This document shows positions 1 through 5,312 of a stretch of 5,312 bases of DNA, in pieces (the stretch's first letter is position 1; every line of letters begins with the position of its first letter). The stretch is from an uncultured Muribaculaceae bacterium. Lineage in GTDB: Bacteria > Bacteroidota > Bacteroidia > Bacteroidales > Muribaculaceae. The notes under the pieces are model-generated. The model worked only from the letters and a program-made list of their open reading frames with translations, ran no database searches and had not been told where the DNA came from. The stretch covers positions 3,835 through 9,146 of the forward strand of contig CAJUMI010000094.1 of NCBI GenBank assembly GCA_910587545.1, in the 5' to 3' direction. The position numbers were made by a program, and so were the translations under genes.

Positions 1-306
1 CGTCGACACCATGAATGCAACCGTTCCCGGCTGAGGATTAGAGGCGGCAAGGTTGGTCACGATGTCGCGCACACGGTTCTGGCTTGAATCATTGAGGATG
101 TTGAACTGTCCGTAGCGGGCATGTTCGGCCGTCAGCGGATTGGCATCCATCCATCCTTTGTTGACATGAAGATAGAAATCTTCAGAAGCCGGAGTAGACG
201 GATCGAAATATCCGGGATTGAGGCTCTTGAGGTGTTCTTCGGCAGTTGCAGTCAGACCGAGCGCGGCGATCGCTAACGCCCCGATAAATAATTTTTTTGC
301 ATTCAT
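1..306 (-). CDS. Secreted M13-family (PepO/neprilysin-like) metallopeptidase, N-terminal part only
   Basis: The first 102 codons of a gene starting at ATG 304-306 and leaving the window at position 1 without a stop. Residues 1-22 form a signal peptide: Lys4-Lys5, a hydrophobic core (about 6-19) and an ATA cleavage site before Glu23. No lipobox cysteine is present, so a soluble periplasmic or secreted enzyme is expected. The mature start has the N-terminal signature of M13 peptidases: a DFYLHVNKGWMDANPL segment at about 43-58, followed by an RYG-F-L stretch near 64-71. M13 enzymes are zinc endopeptidases of about 670-700 residues that cut oligopeptides. Their HExxH and ExxxD motifs lie near the C-terminus, outside this window, so catalytic competence cannot be judged. 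The start lies 14 bases after the glmM stop, with AGAG just before the ATG, which fits co-transcription as the distal gene of the operon. The family call is from recalled motif similarity and is fairly secure; the substrate is unknown. Confidence 0.85.
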   Translation of the reverse strand, partial: MNAKKLFIGALAIAALGLTATAEEHLKSLNPGYFDPSTPASEDFYLHVNKGWMDANPLTAEHARYGQFNILNDSSQNRVRDIVTNLAASNPQPGTVAFMVST

Positions 307-320
307 CTCTATATATTTTG

Positions 321-1709
321 TTATTTTACCATCTCGAGGATGATATCTTTAACGGAATTGCCGAGTTTCTTGGCCTCGAATTCGGTGTGAGCCTCAGCGT
401 AGACACGGATGATAGGTTCGGTATTCGACTTGCGCAGATGAACCCATGAATTCTCGAAATCGATCTTCACACCATCGATATCGGTGATTTGTTCATCTTT
501 GAAGCGCTCCTTGACGGTCTCAAAAAGAGCATCGATGTCAAGCGATGGCGAAAGCTCGACTTTGGTCTTGAATATGGAATAATATGGATATTTGCGCCGC
601 AACTCGCTGACCTTGCGCTCCGACTTGGCGAGCATTGTCAGAAACAGTGCTGCGCCAACCAGTGCATCACGGCCGTAATGTAGCGGCGGATAGATCACGC
701 CGCCGTTGCCTTCGCCGCCGATGACCGCTCCCGTACGCTTCATCTCGGTGGTCACGTTGACCTCGCCGACAGCCGAAGCAGAGTAGGTGCAGCCGTGCTG
801 GATCGTGATGTCACGCAGCGCGCGGCTCGAGCTGAGATTGCTGACTGTCGGGCCCGGAGTATGGGAGAGTACATAATCGGCTACGGAAACCAGAGTATTT
901 TCCTCGCCGAACATGCGGCCGTCTTCCATAATGATAACGAGACGGTCGACATCAGGGTCGACCACCAGACCGAGGTCGGCATCGGAGTCACGCACAAGGC
1001 GCGAGATGTCGGTAAGGTTTTCGGGTATCGGCTCGGGCAAGTGGGCGAAACGGCCTGTCGGCACACAGTTGAGCTCGACAATGTTCGTCACACCGAGCGC
1101 GATAAGCAGTTCGGGGATCACAACACCGCCGACCGAGTTGACAGCATCGACGGCGACCTTGAAGTTGGCCTTTCTGATAGCATCGACATCCACGAGATCG
1201 AGGTCAAGGACCTGCTCGATATGACGACGGTTGTAAGTGGTGTTGACAAATTCGCGGCCGAGTTTGTCAACCGGCGCGAATGTATAGTCCTTGCTGTCGG
1301 CGATCTCCAGCACCCGCGCACCTTCTTCGGCGTTGAGAAACTCACCGTGCTCGTTGAGCATCTTCAGGGCGTTCCACTGGGCCGGATTATGAGATGCGGT
1401 CAGGATCAGGCCGCCGCAAGCCTCCTCGCCAACCACAGCCATTTCGGTTGTAGGCGTCGACGCGAGACCGATATTGACAACGTCGAAACCCATAGCCATA
1501 AGAGTGCCGACGACGATATCGCAGACCATGCCGCCTGAAATACGGGCATCTCGGCCGACGACCATCAGACGGTTGTTGCGGGTAGTGGTCTTGTCAATAA
1601 ATTCGGCAAAAGCGGCCGTAAACCTCACTATGTCGATAGGCGTGAGAGCTTCACCGGGATGGGAGCCGATGGTGCCGCGGATACCTGATATTGATTTAAT
1701 AAGTGTCAT
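321..1709 (-). CDS. glmM: Phosphoglucosamine mutase GlmM (alpha-D-phosphohexomutase family)
   Basis: A complete 462-residue protein of normal family length (about 445-465). It most likely interconverts glucosamine-6-phosphate and glucosamine-1-phosphate in the cytoplasm, feeding UDP-GlcNAc synthesis for peptidoglycan and lipid A. All four phosphohexomutase signatures are intact: SGIRGTIG at 8-15, the phosphoserine loop TASHNP at 104-109 (Ser106 is the phosphorylated residue), the Mg2+ loop DPDVDR at 251-256, and the phosphate-binding loop RKSNTEPIIR at 426-435. The sugar-specificity loop is GEGNGG (332-337), not the GEQSGH of E. coli-type GlmM; I recall this variant as usual for Bacteroidota enzymes. 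The start matches the conserved MTLIKSISGIRG N-terminus and follows an A-rich leader (AACAAATTA). The gene lies 42 bases after the lipoprotein gene and 14 before the M13 peptidase gene. A phosphomannomutase or phosphoglucomutase side activity cannot be excluded, but GlmM is the best call. Confidence 0.93.
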   Translation of the reverse strand: MTLIKSISGIRGTIGSHPGEALTPIDIVRFTAAFAEFIDKTTTRNNRLMVVGRDARISGGMVCDIVVGTLMAMGFDVVNIGLASTPTTEMAVVGEEACGGLILTASHNPAQWNALKMLNEHGEFLNAEEGARVLEIADSKDYTFAPVDKLGREFVNTTYNRRHIEQVLDLDLVDVDAIRKANFKVAVDAVNSVGGVVIPELLIALGVTNIVELNCVPTGRFAHLPEPIPENLTDISRLVRDSDADLGLVVDPDVDRLVIIMEDGRMFGEENTLVSVADYVLSHTPGPTVSNLSSSRALRDITIQHGCTYSASAVGEVNVTTEMKRTGAVIGGEGNGGVIYPPLHYGRDALVGAALFLTMLAKSERKVSELRRKYPYYSIFKTKVELSPSLDIDALFETVKERFKDEQITDIDGVKIDFENSWVHLRKSNTEPIIRVYAEAHTEFEAKKLGNSVKDIILEMVK

Positions 1710-1751
1710 TAATTTGTTGTGATGAATATTGTAGTTATGTGGTAATGTATC

Positions 1752-2321
1752 TTAGATCTTGGGGCGATAGTAACGCAGTTTGAACAGGTATGGCTGGACG
1801 TCAGCCATCTCGGATGTGAAGCCATATTGCGACTTCACGATCAGGTTTACCTGACAATCGACAGGCAGATAGACCAGCGGCTGCTGTATGCCTGAGCCCC
1901 AGCGGGTCGAACTCTGGAGAGTGTAATTGCCGAAGCGGAACGATGTATTAGCCATGCTCATGTCGTCATCGTTGCCGCCGCCATAGCTGAACTCACCGTC
2001 ATTGTAGAACTGGAGATTGTAACGGGTATATCGGAAATAGATCAGTTCGTCGTCCTTCACCTTGTTGCCGGGAGTTCCGGGATCTATGACCTGCATATAA
2101 AGGTCACCTTCCTCGTCAATTCTGTAGTAAGGAGCGTTCTCACCGGTCTCGAATACGGTGTCGGCCGGAATTTCATTGTACACAATGTTGTCGGCCAGAT
2201 AATTGTTGACATAATGGTCTTCGCTCTCGAGCAGCTCGGCATAGGTTTTCCCGTCGTTACAAGATACGGACGCCAAAGTCACGATCGCGGCAAACATGGA
2301 TATAACTATTTTACACTTCAT
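1752..2321 (-). CDS. Probable secreted lipoprotein, DUF4827-like with FKBP-like features
   Basis: A complete 189-residue protein. The N-terminus is a lipoprotein-type signal: Lys2 and Lys4, a hydrophobic stretch at about 5-19, then SVSC with Cys21 as the likely lipidated residue. Position -3 is Ser rather than the usual Leu/Val/Ile, tolerated in the looser Bacteroidota lipobox. The mature part is acidic and rich in Tyr and Asp, with a GGGNDDD loop at 114-120. From about residue 88 the pattern recalls an FKBP fold: an alternating strand DDELIYFRYTRYNL (90-103), a W-GSGIQQPL turn (141-149), a VNLIVKSQYGF strand and loop (158-168) and a closing strand LFKLRYYRPKI (179-189). I recall it as resembling DUF4827 proteins found beside glmM in Bacteroidales; that name is from memory. 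Function is unknown. It lies 17 bases after the DHH gene and 42 before glmM, so it is probably co-transcribed. A folding chaperone-like envelope role is conceivable but unproven. Confidence 0.8.
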   Translation of the reverse strand: MKCKIVISMFAAIVTLASVSCNDGKTYAELLESEDHYVNNYLADNIVYNEIPADTVFETGENAPYYRIDEEGDLYMQVIDPGTPGNKVKDDELIYFRYTRYNLQFYNDGEFSYGGGNDDDMSMANTSFRFGNYTLQSSTRWGSGIQQPLVYLPVDCQVNLIVKSQYGFTSEMADVQPYLFKLRYYRPKI

Positions 2322-2338
2322 AAATTAACTGTGTGATG

Positions 2339-3382
2339 TTATTCTTCTTTATTCTTATCTATATATTTTTCTTTATTCTCGGACAGCATTGACCTGAACA
2401 GAGCGGCACATTCGTCAAGAGTTCCCGGAAACTCTCCTCCGGCGGCATTGAGATGGCCGCCACCGCCGAAATGATCGTTGCAGAGCCTGTTGACAGGAAA
2501 GTCGCCAAGACTTCGCATCGAAACCTTGACATAGCCGTCTTCCTCGCGCAAAAATGCGGAATAGACAATGCCCGGAATAGCGAGAGGACGGTTGACCAAG
2601 CCTTCGGTATCGCCCTTGACGTAATGGAAGCGGTTGAGTTCGTCGCGAGTCAGACATATCAGGGCCGCATGCATGTCGGCGAACACTTCCATTCTCTCGA
2701 GGAGCGCATAGCTTGTCAATCTCAGACAGTTTTCGCTGACGGTATTGAGCAGACGGTTGTACAGTTCGACTTTATCAACGCCCTTTCTTACAAGCTCGGC
2801 CTCGATGATATAGGCGTCGGGATCATTGGCGTTGTAGGCGAAATTGCCGGTGTCGGTCATCATGCCTGCGAGCAGACACGAGGCTGTCTCTTTATCAATT
2901 AAATTGAACAATTCCAGCCGGCATAGCACCCTGAACAGCAGCATGCAAGTAGACGACATCTGCGGATAGGATATCACAGGATCGGCGAAGTCGCCTGGAT
3001 GGAGATGATGGTCGATCATCACCTTATCGGCCTTGGAAGCCTCGACATAGGGGGCAAGACGGTCGATGCGCTTTAGCTCGTTAAAGTCCAGACAGATGAT
3101 CAGATCAGCCCGGGCGAAAAGCGATGACGCAAAATCGGGATAACGCGAACCGACAATGACATCTTTCGCGCCGGGAAGAAACATGAGCTGCTGAAGCGGC
3201 TGATCAGGCACGATCACCGCCACGTCTTTGCCCATATTGGAGAGAACACGTGCGAACGCAAGCGAAGAACCCATCGCATCACCATCGGGCGACAGATGGG
3301 TGGTGATCACTATGCGGCGCGCCCCATCGATAAGGCGCGCGAGTTTTTTTATTTTTCTTTCGTCAAGTATTCGCGAAATCAT
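2339..3382 (-). CDS. DHH/DHHA1 phosphoesterase, NrnA-like oligoribonuclease / pAp phosphatase
   Basis: A complete cytoplasmic protein of 347 residues from ATG 3380-3382. The N-terminal DHH domain carries all metal-binding motifs: THLSPDGDA with His29, Asp33 and Asp35; CLDFN with Asp99; DHH at 124-126; and MMTDTGNF with Asp177. The C-terminal DHHA1 substrate-binding domain has the glycine-rich DHFGGGGHLNAAGGEF at 303-318. This order and length are typical of NrnA, which degrades 2-5 nt RNAs and dephosphorylates 3'-phosphoadenosine 5'-phosphate; close relatives hydrolyse pApA from c-di-AMP. No GAF, PAS or membrane region is present, so it is not a GdpP-type protein. The frame extends upstream to a TTG at 3433, but a promoter (3402-3434) lies inside that extension, and the ATG at 3382 gives the family-normal N-terminus. 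It is the first gene of the operon with the lipoprotein, glmM and M13 genes. Family assignment is secure; the exact substrate is inferred. Confidence 0.92.
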   Translation of the reverse strand: MISRILDERKIKKLARLIDGARRIVITTHLSPDGDAMGSSLAFARVLSNMGKDVAVIVPDQPLQQLMFLPGAKDVIVGSRYPDFASSLFARADLIICLDFNELKRIDRLAPYVEASKADKVMIDHHLHPGDFADPVISYPQMSSTCMLLFRVLCRLELFNLIDKETASCLLAGMMTDTGNFAYNANDPDAYIIEAELVRKGVDKVELYNRLLNTVSENCLRLTSYALLERMEVFADMHAALICLTRDELNRFHYVKGDTEGLVNRPLAIPGIVYSAFLREEDGYVKVSMRSLGDFPVNRLCNDHFGGGGHLNAAGGEFPGTLDECAALFRSMLSENKEKYIDKNKEE

Positions 3383-3401
3383 TGCATGCGGAATTAACAC
3401 G

Positions 3402-3434
3402 CAAAGATAACATGTTAATCGGTTTTCATGCAAA
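3402..3434 (-). promoter_or_regulatory. Bacteroidota-type promoter for the DHH-lipoprotein-glmM-M13 operon
   Basis: On the minus strand TATCTTTG (plus 3402-3409) matches the Bacteroidota -7 element TAnnTTTG exactly. A TTTG (plus 3431-3434) sits 21 bases upstream, a suitable spacing for the -33 element. Transcription would start a few bases after the -7 box, leaving a leader of roughly 10-16 nt before the ATG at 3382. The leader has no clear Shine-Dalgarno site, which is normal for this phylum. No second exact TAnnTTTG was found in the gaps before the downstream genes, so this is the likely operon promoter. Confidence 0.7.
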
Positions 3435-3487
3435 GATTGACGGTGCTTTGTAAAAAAATTAAATATATTTATGAAGTTAAAGCTGCA
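3435..3487. other. AT-rich gap between flavodoxin stop and DHH promoter; possible weak terminator
   Basis: Read on the minus strand after the flavodoxin TGA, this stretch is strongly AT-rich. It contains a perfect 12-base palindrome TAAATATATTTA (plus 3460-3471) followed by a run of seven T (plus 3452-3458). The palindrome could form only a weak AT stem, so this is at best a poor intrinsic terminator; no GC-rich hairpin is present. It may simply be the AT-rich upstream region of the DHH promoter, in which case flavodoxin transcripts might read through. Confidence 0.3.
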
Positions 3488-3991
3488 TCAGGCCGTCTGT
3501 CGGCGAATTTCATCACACCAGGACTTGATACGTGCGTCGGTAATTTCGGGGTGATTGACCTCGTCGAGCACAAGGCCGACGAAGCTGCCGTCGCGCTCGG
3601 CCCTGGACTCGGTGAAATCGTAGCCCTCGGCATTGAAGCGCCCGATGAAATCGGCTCCGGTGCCCTGCATGGCGTCGTAGATCTCGCCGACAGCGTTACA
3701 GAAAGTGTCGCACATCGACTCGTCTCCGCAACCAAACAGAGCTATCTGTTTGCGTGTCAAATCGAGAGCCGACGCTCCGGCAAGGAAGTCATACCAACCA
3801 CCCGCCACCTCACCCGCGCCCCAAGTGCTCGATCCGAGGATAAGCAAATCATAATCACCAAGCCGGTCGGGGGCTGTGTCGGCAACATCATGGATGTCTG
3901 CATCGGACACACCTAATTCTTTAGCTATACGGCGGGCAATATCTGCCGTCGTACCGGTTTCTGAACCATAAAATATACATGTCTTTGCCAT
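3488..3991 (-). CDS. fldA: Long-chain flavodoxin
   Basis: A complete 167-residue cytoplasmic FMN protein that shuttles electrons at low potential and often replaces ferredoxin under iron limitation. The FMN phosphate loop is GSETGTT at 9-15; the first isoalloxazine loop is GSSTWGAGE at 53-61, with Trp57 available to stack on the flavin. ALFGCGDESM at 84-93 is the second FMN loop, and the segment at about 118-145 (GYDFTESRAERDGSFVGL within it) is the insertion that marks the long-chain class. The second loop appears one residue short and has Met93-Cys94 where the usual FMN-stacking Tyr is expected. I chose ATG 3989-3991 because MAKTCIFYGSETGTT matches the family start; in-frame ATGs at 4003 and 4021 would add 4 or 10 residues. 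It is separated from the downstream operon by an AT-rich gap with its own promoter, so it is probably monocistronic. No confident promoter was found for it. Confidence 0.93.
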   Translation of the reverse strand: MAKTCIFYGSETGTTADIARRIAKELGVSDADIHDVADTAPDRLGDYDLLILGSSTWGAGEVAGGWYDFLAGASALDLTRKQIALFGCGDESMCDTFCNAVGEIYDAMQGTGADFIGRFNAEGYDFTESRAERDGSFVGLVLDEVNHPEITDARIKSWCDEIRRQTA

Positions 3992-4085
3992 AATGTCATT
4001 CATTTTCTTACAGAACACCATTCAGGGGTTTCTTGTTCGCCGGCGCGACTACGAAAAAAATGTAATAATGGCTAATACGCCGTTC

Positions 4086-4109
4086 CCCCGATATTTGTTG
4101 ACGTCGGGG
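4086..4109. repeat. Inverted repeat CCCCGA / TCGGGG
   Basis: A six-base perfect stem (4086-4091 with 4104-4109) encloses a 12-base loop; one inner T-G wobble pair could extend it on the plus-strand RNA. It lies about 95 bases upstream of the flavodoxin start, possibly in its leader. No T-run follows closely on the plus strand. On the minus strand a T-rich stretch (ATTTTTTTCG, plus 4052-4061) begins about 25 bases later, too far for a simple terminator. Confidence 0.4.
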
Positions 4110-4112
4110 CGA

Positions 4113-4127
4113 TGGCATCTTATGCCA
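4113..4127. repeat. Perfect dyad TGGCAT-CTT-ATGCCA, candidate operator or hairpin
   Basis: A 6-base perfect inverted repeat with a 3-base centre, only three bases from the CCCCGA/TCGGGG dyad. Size and symmetry fit either a dimeric repressor site or a short RNA hairpin. It is centred about 129 bases upstream of the flavodoxin ATG and about 470 bases upstream of the OmpA-domain gene, so the flavodoxin gene is the likelier target. I do not recognise it as the site of a named regulator, and it lacks Fur-box character. Confidence 0.4.
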
Positions 4128-4242
4128 CAGACAACAGAAAATAAATATGACTGTGATGAAATCAGGATGAAGCGATAATTGCCAACCCAATCGCGCCCTT
4201 GCTATCGTGGACATTTGCACTCGAGGCAACCATAGTCAATCG

Positions 4243-4274
4243 AAATCCATTTGCGGCAAAATCCATATACGGCA
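4243..4274. repeat. Tandem duplication of a 16-base unit
   Basis: AAATCCATTTGCGGCA (4243-4258) is followed immediately by AAATCCATATACGGCA (4259-4274). The two copies match at 14 of 16 positions and no clear third copy follows. In noncoding DNA this may be a simple slippage duplication or a pair of tandem protein-binding sites spaced about one and a half helical turns apart. Confidence 0.6.
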
Positions 4275-4536
4275 CGCCAATCTATGCCAATGAGTTACTA
4301 ATGGTTAAAATCATATAACCTAACTGCGGCGCAATGTGTTGTGTGCTGACGTATAAAATCACCTTATCATCGCATCTCTCCATCTTCTTTTACATTGTTT
4401 TTCAGCCGTATAGCTACGACTACCCTCTTTCATCACAAGACAAAAGCCACTCTGATATATGCGTCCCGACGTTAACAAATACCGGAAAATAGAGTCTTAA
4501 TCAGCACTCTGACATTCAAACTTATCAGACAATCGT

Positions 4537-4544
4537 CATGTTTG
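4537..4544 (+). promoter_or_regulatory. Weak candidate -7 element for the OmpA-domain gene
   Basis: CATGTTTG differs from TAnnTTTG at one position and lies 44 bases before the ATG at 4589. No good TTTG or TTG sits at the expected -33 spacing, so support is thin. It is the best match I see in the 150 bases before the gene. The bases just before the ATG (TTTAAAACAACAACGCC) are A-rich, typical of Bacteroidota translation starts. Confidence 0.25.
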
Positions 4545-4588
4545 TCTATATAAACAAATATGATTTCACCATTTAAAACAACAACGCC

Positions 4589-5312
4589 ATGACAACTAAT
4601 GATTCCAGACGCATCCAAGCTCACCGTGAGAGCCAGGGTCTCCCGGTTCATGAAGAAGAAAAACTACTCGGAGCCTATAACGAACCTGCAACCGCCGGAG
4701 CGCCGGCGGGAGATCCCATAATCGCCAACTCATCCCGCGGCAACGTTCCTGCGGCTTTAAAATGTGGCATGACACTCATGCTCATTCTTGCCGTAGTGTC
4801 GGCCGTCGCTGTAGTAATAGGACTGCGCCACCATAAAGCCGACGCCCTACCTTACGACGATACGGCGATAGCCACTCCCGGAGGCAGCTTCGTGCTCGAA
4901 GGCAGCTATGCGCCTCAGTTTGTCGACGCACGTATGAAGGCCGACTATCAGCCACAGGCCGCCTCGACATCAACCGCGACAGCCGTAAGCTCGGACGGCC
5001 GCACACGCCTCGTGGCCATTAGCGATCCTTCGACTCGGATAGTCTATCTTTTCGAGGTCGACGATTCAGCCATCCCGGAGAACGCGACTCTTAACGAGTT
5101 TGCTCGCCACATCGCCGACTCCGGCGAAGATGTGACCGTCGTGGCTTATACCGATCCGACCGGTTCAGCCGCCCATAACCTCGACCTAAGCAAACGCCGG
5201 GCCGGTGCTCTGGGACGCTATCTGACATCCCACGGCGTCAACGCCGATCAAGTGACAACAATAGGCAAAGGCGTGAACGACATCTACGGTTCCAACGACC
5301 TCGACCAGATCG
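4589..5312 (+). CDS. Inner-membrane-anchored protein with periplasmic OmpA-type peptidoglycan-binding domain, 3' end missing
   Basis: The first 241 codons of a gene running off the right edge. Residues 1-57 form a polar, charged N-terminal tail with an acidic EEEK patch near 22-25. One hydrophobic segment follows at about 59-79 (starting CGMTLMLILAVV) and is flanked by Arg80-His-His-Lys83. With no signal peptide, a single-span N-in/C-out anchor is likely. Residues about 100-140 look like a linker. From about 150 an OmpA/MotB-type domain begins: VYLFEVDDSAIP (152-163), VVAYTDPTGSAAHN (184-197) and LSKRRA (200-205). Asp189 and Arg204 sit at the spacing of the two residues that hold diaminopimelate in OmpA domains, so peptidoglycan binding is expected. 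The domain is cut near residue 241, perhaps 20-40 residues before its end. No beta-barrel is present, so it is not a classical OmpA porin. The start is supported by an A-rich leader. The specific role is unknown; wall tethering or part of an envelope complex is inference. Confidence 0.85.
   Translation, partial: MTTNDSRRIQAHRESQGLPVHEEEKLLGAYNEPATAGAPAGDPIIANSSRGNVPAALKCGMTLMLILAVVSAVAVVIGLRHHKADALPYDDTAIATPGGSFVLEGSYAPQFVDARMKADYQPQAASTSTATAVSSDGRTRLVAISDPSTRIVYLFEVDDSAIPENATLNEFARHIADSGEDVTVVAYTDPTGSAAHNLDLSKRRAGALGRYLTSHGVNADQVTTIGKGVNDIYGSNDLDQI

Larger units (their letters stand above)
3992..4588. other. Gene-free divergent intergenic region with dyads and a short tandem repeat
   Basis: About 600 bases separate the divergently transcribed flavodoxin and OmpA-domain genes. 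The short open frames here (up to 73 codons) have no recognisable motif, no sensible start context and overlap one another, so I call no gene. Visible structure includes an 8-base GC palindrome CGCCGGCG (4038-4045), two adjacent dyads (4086-4127) and a 16-base tandem duplication (4243-4274). From about 4290 to 4588 the DNA becomes AT-rich, as expected ahead of the plus-strand gene. I found no tRNA, no known riboswitch core and no convincing intrinsic terminator. Confidence 0.6.

Noticed and set aside
795..1538. A 247-codon plus-strand open frame antisense to glmM
   Set aside because: It lies wholly inside glmM, whose motifs are intact, and its translation shows no recognisable domain. Long antisense frames are common opposite GC-rich codon-biased genes.
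2453..2902. A 149-codon plus-strand open frame antisense to the DHH gene
   Set aside because: It overlaps the DHHA1 and DHH coding sequence, has no family motif and is explained by codon bias on the other strand.
3428..3916. A 162-codon plus-strand open frame antisense to flavodoxin
   Set aside because: Most of it is the complement of clear flavodoxin motifs, and its translation has no domain of its own.
4050..4064. TACATTTT on the minus strand as a flavodoxin -7 element, or the T-run as a terminator
   Set aside because: It misses the final G of TAnnTTTG, has no TTG at the -33 spacing, and only a 3-bp stem (GGC/GCC) precedes the T-run.
4008..4229. A 73-codon minus-strand frame with a short hydrophobic stretch, upstream of flavodoxin
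   Set aside because: It runs past the upstream in-frame ATGs of flavodoxin, has no recognisable motif or good start context, and crosses both dyads. A small membrane peptide cannot be fully excluded but is not supported.
4312..4330. AT-rich inverted repeat GGTTA ... TAACC
   Set aside because: A 5-base stem in AT-rich noncoding DNA with no T-run or neighbouring element is expected by chance.
4517..4524. TAAGTTTG on the minus strand, an exact -7 match about 530 bases before flavodoxin
   Set aside because: No TTTG/TTG lies at the right upstream distance, and it would need a leader of about 500 nt. It is probably a chance match in AT-rich DNA.
4782..5006. A 74-codon minus-strand frame opposite the OmpA-domain gene
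   Set aside because: It is Arg-rich low-complexity translation antisense to a clear transmembrane and linker region, typical of a shadow frame.

Overview
The window looks like a chromosomal segment of a member of the Bacteroidota, most likely order Bacteroidales. The evidence is a Bacteroidota-type promoter (TAnnTTTG with an upstream TTTG), A-rich leaders in place of clear Shine-Dalgarno sites, a GlmM with the GEGNGG sugar loop, and a DUF4827-like lipoprotein. The GC-rich codon use of the genes would suit Muribaculaceae or a relative, but that family-level guess is inference.

From position 1 to about 3440 there is a tight minus-strand cluster. In transcription order it holds a DHH/DHHA1 phosphoesterase of the NrnA type (start 3382), a small secreted lipoprotein resembling DUF4827 with FKBP-like features, phosphoglucosamine mutase GlmM, and the first 102 codons of a secreted M13 (PepO/neprilysin-like) metallopeptidase that leaves the window at position 1. 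The gaps are 17, 42 and 14 bases, so this is very probably one operon. A good Bacteroidota promoter lies directly before the DHH gene.

Upstream, also on the minus strand, is a long-chain flavodoxin (3488-3991). An AT-rich 105-base gap that contains the DHH promoter separates it from the operon, so it is probably a separate transcription unit.

From 3992 to 4588 there is about 600 bases of divergent intergenic DNA with no convincing gene. It holds two adjacent dyads, a 16-base tandem duplication and only weak promoter candidates. On the plus strand from 4589 an inner-membrane-anchored protein with a periplasmic OmpA-type peptidoglycan-binding domain begins and runs off the right end.

Functionally the window is mostly housekeeping and envelope: amino-sugar supply for peptidoglycan and LPS (GlmM), small-RNA or nucleotide turnover (DHH), low-potential electron transfer (flavodoxin) and envelope proteins (lipoprotein, M13 peptidase, OmpA-domain protein). 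I see no mobile element, CRISPR array, RNA gene or defence system, and no clear sign of a wholly new system. The most open questions are the lipoprotein, the structured intergenic region, and the altered FMN-side loop of the flavodoxin.
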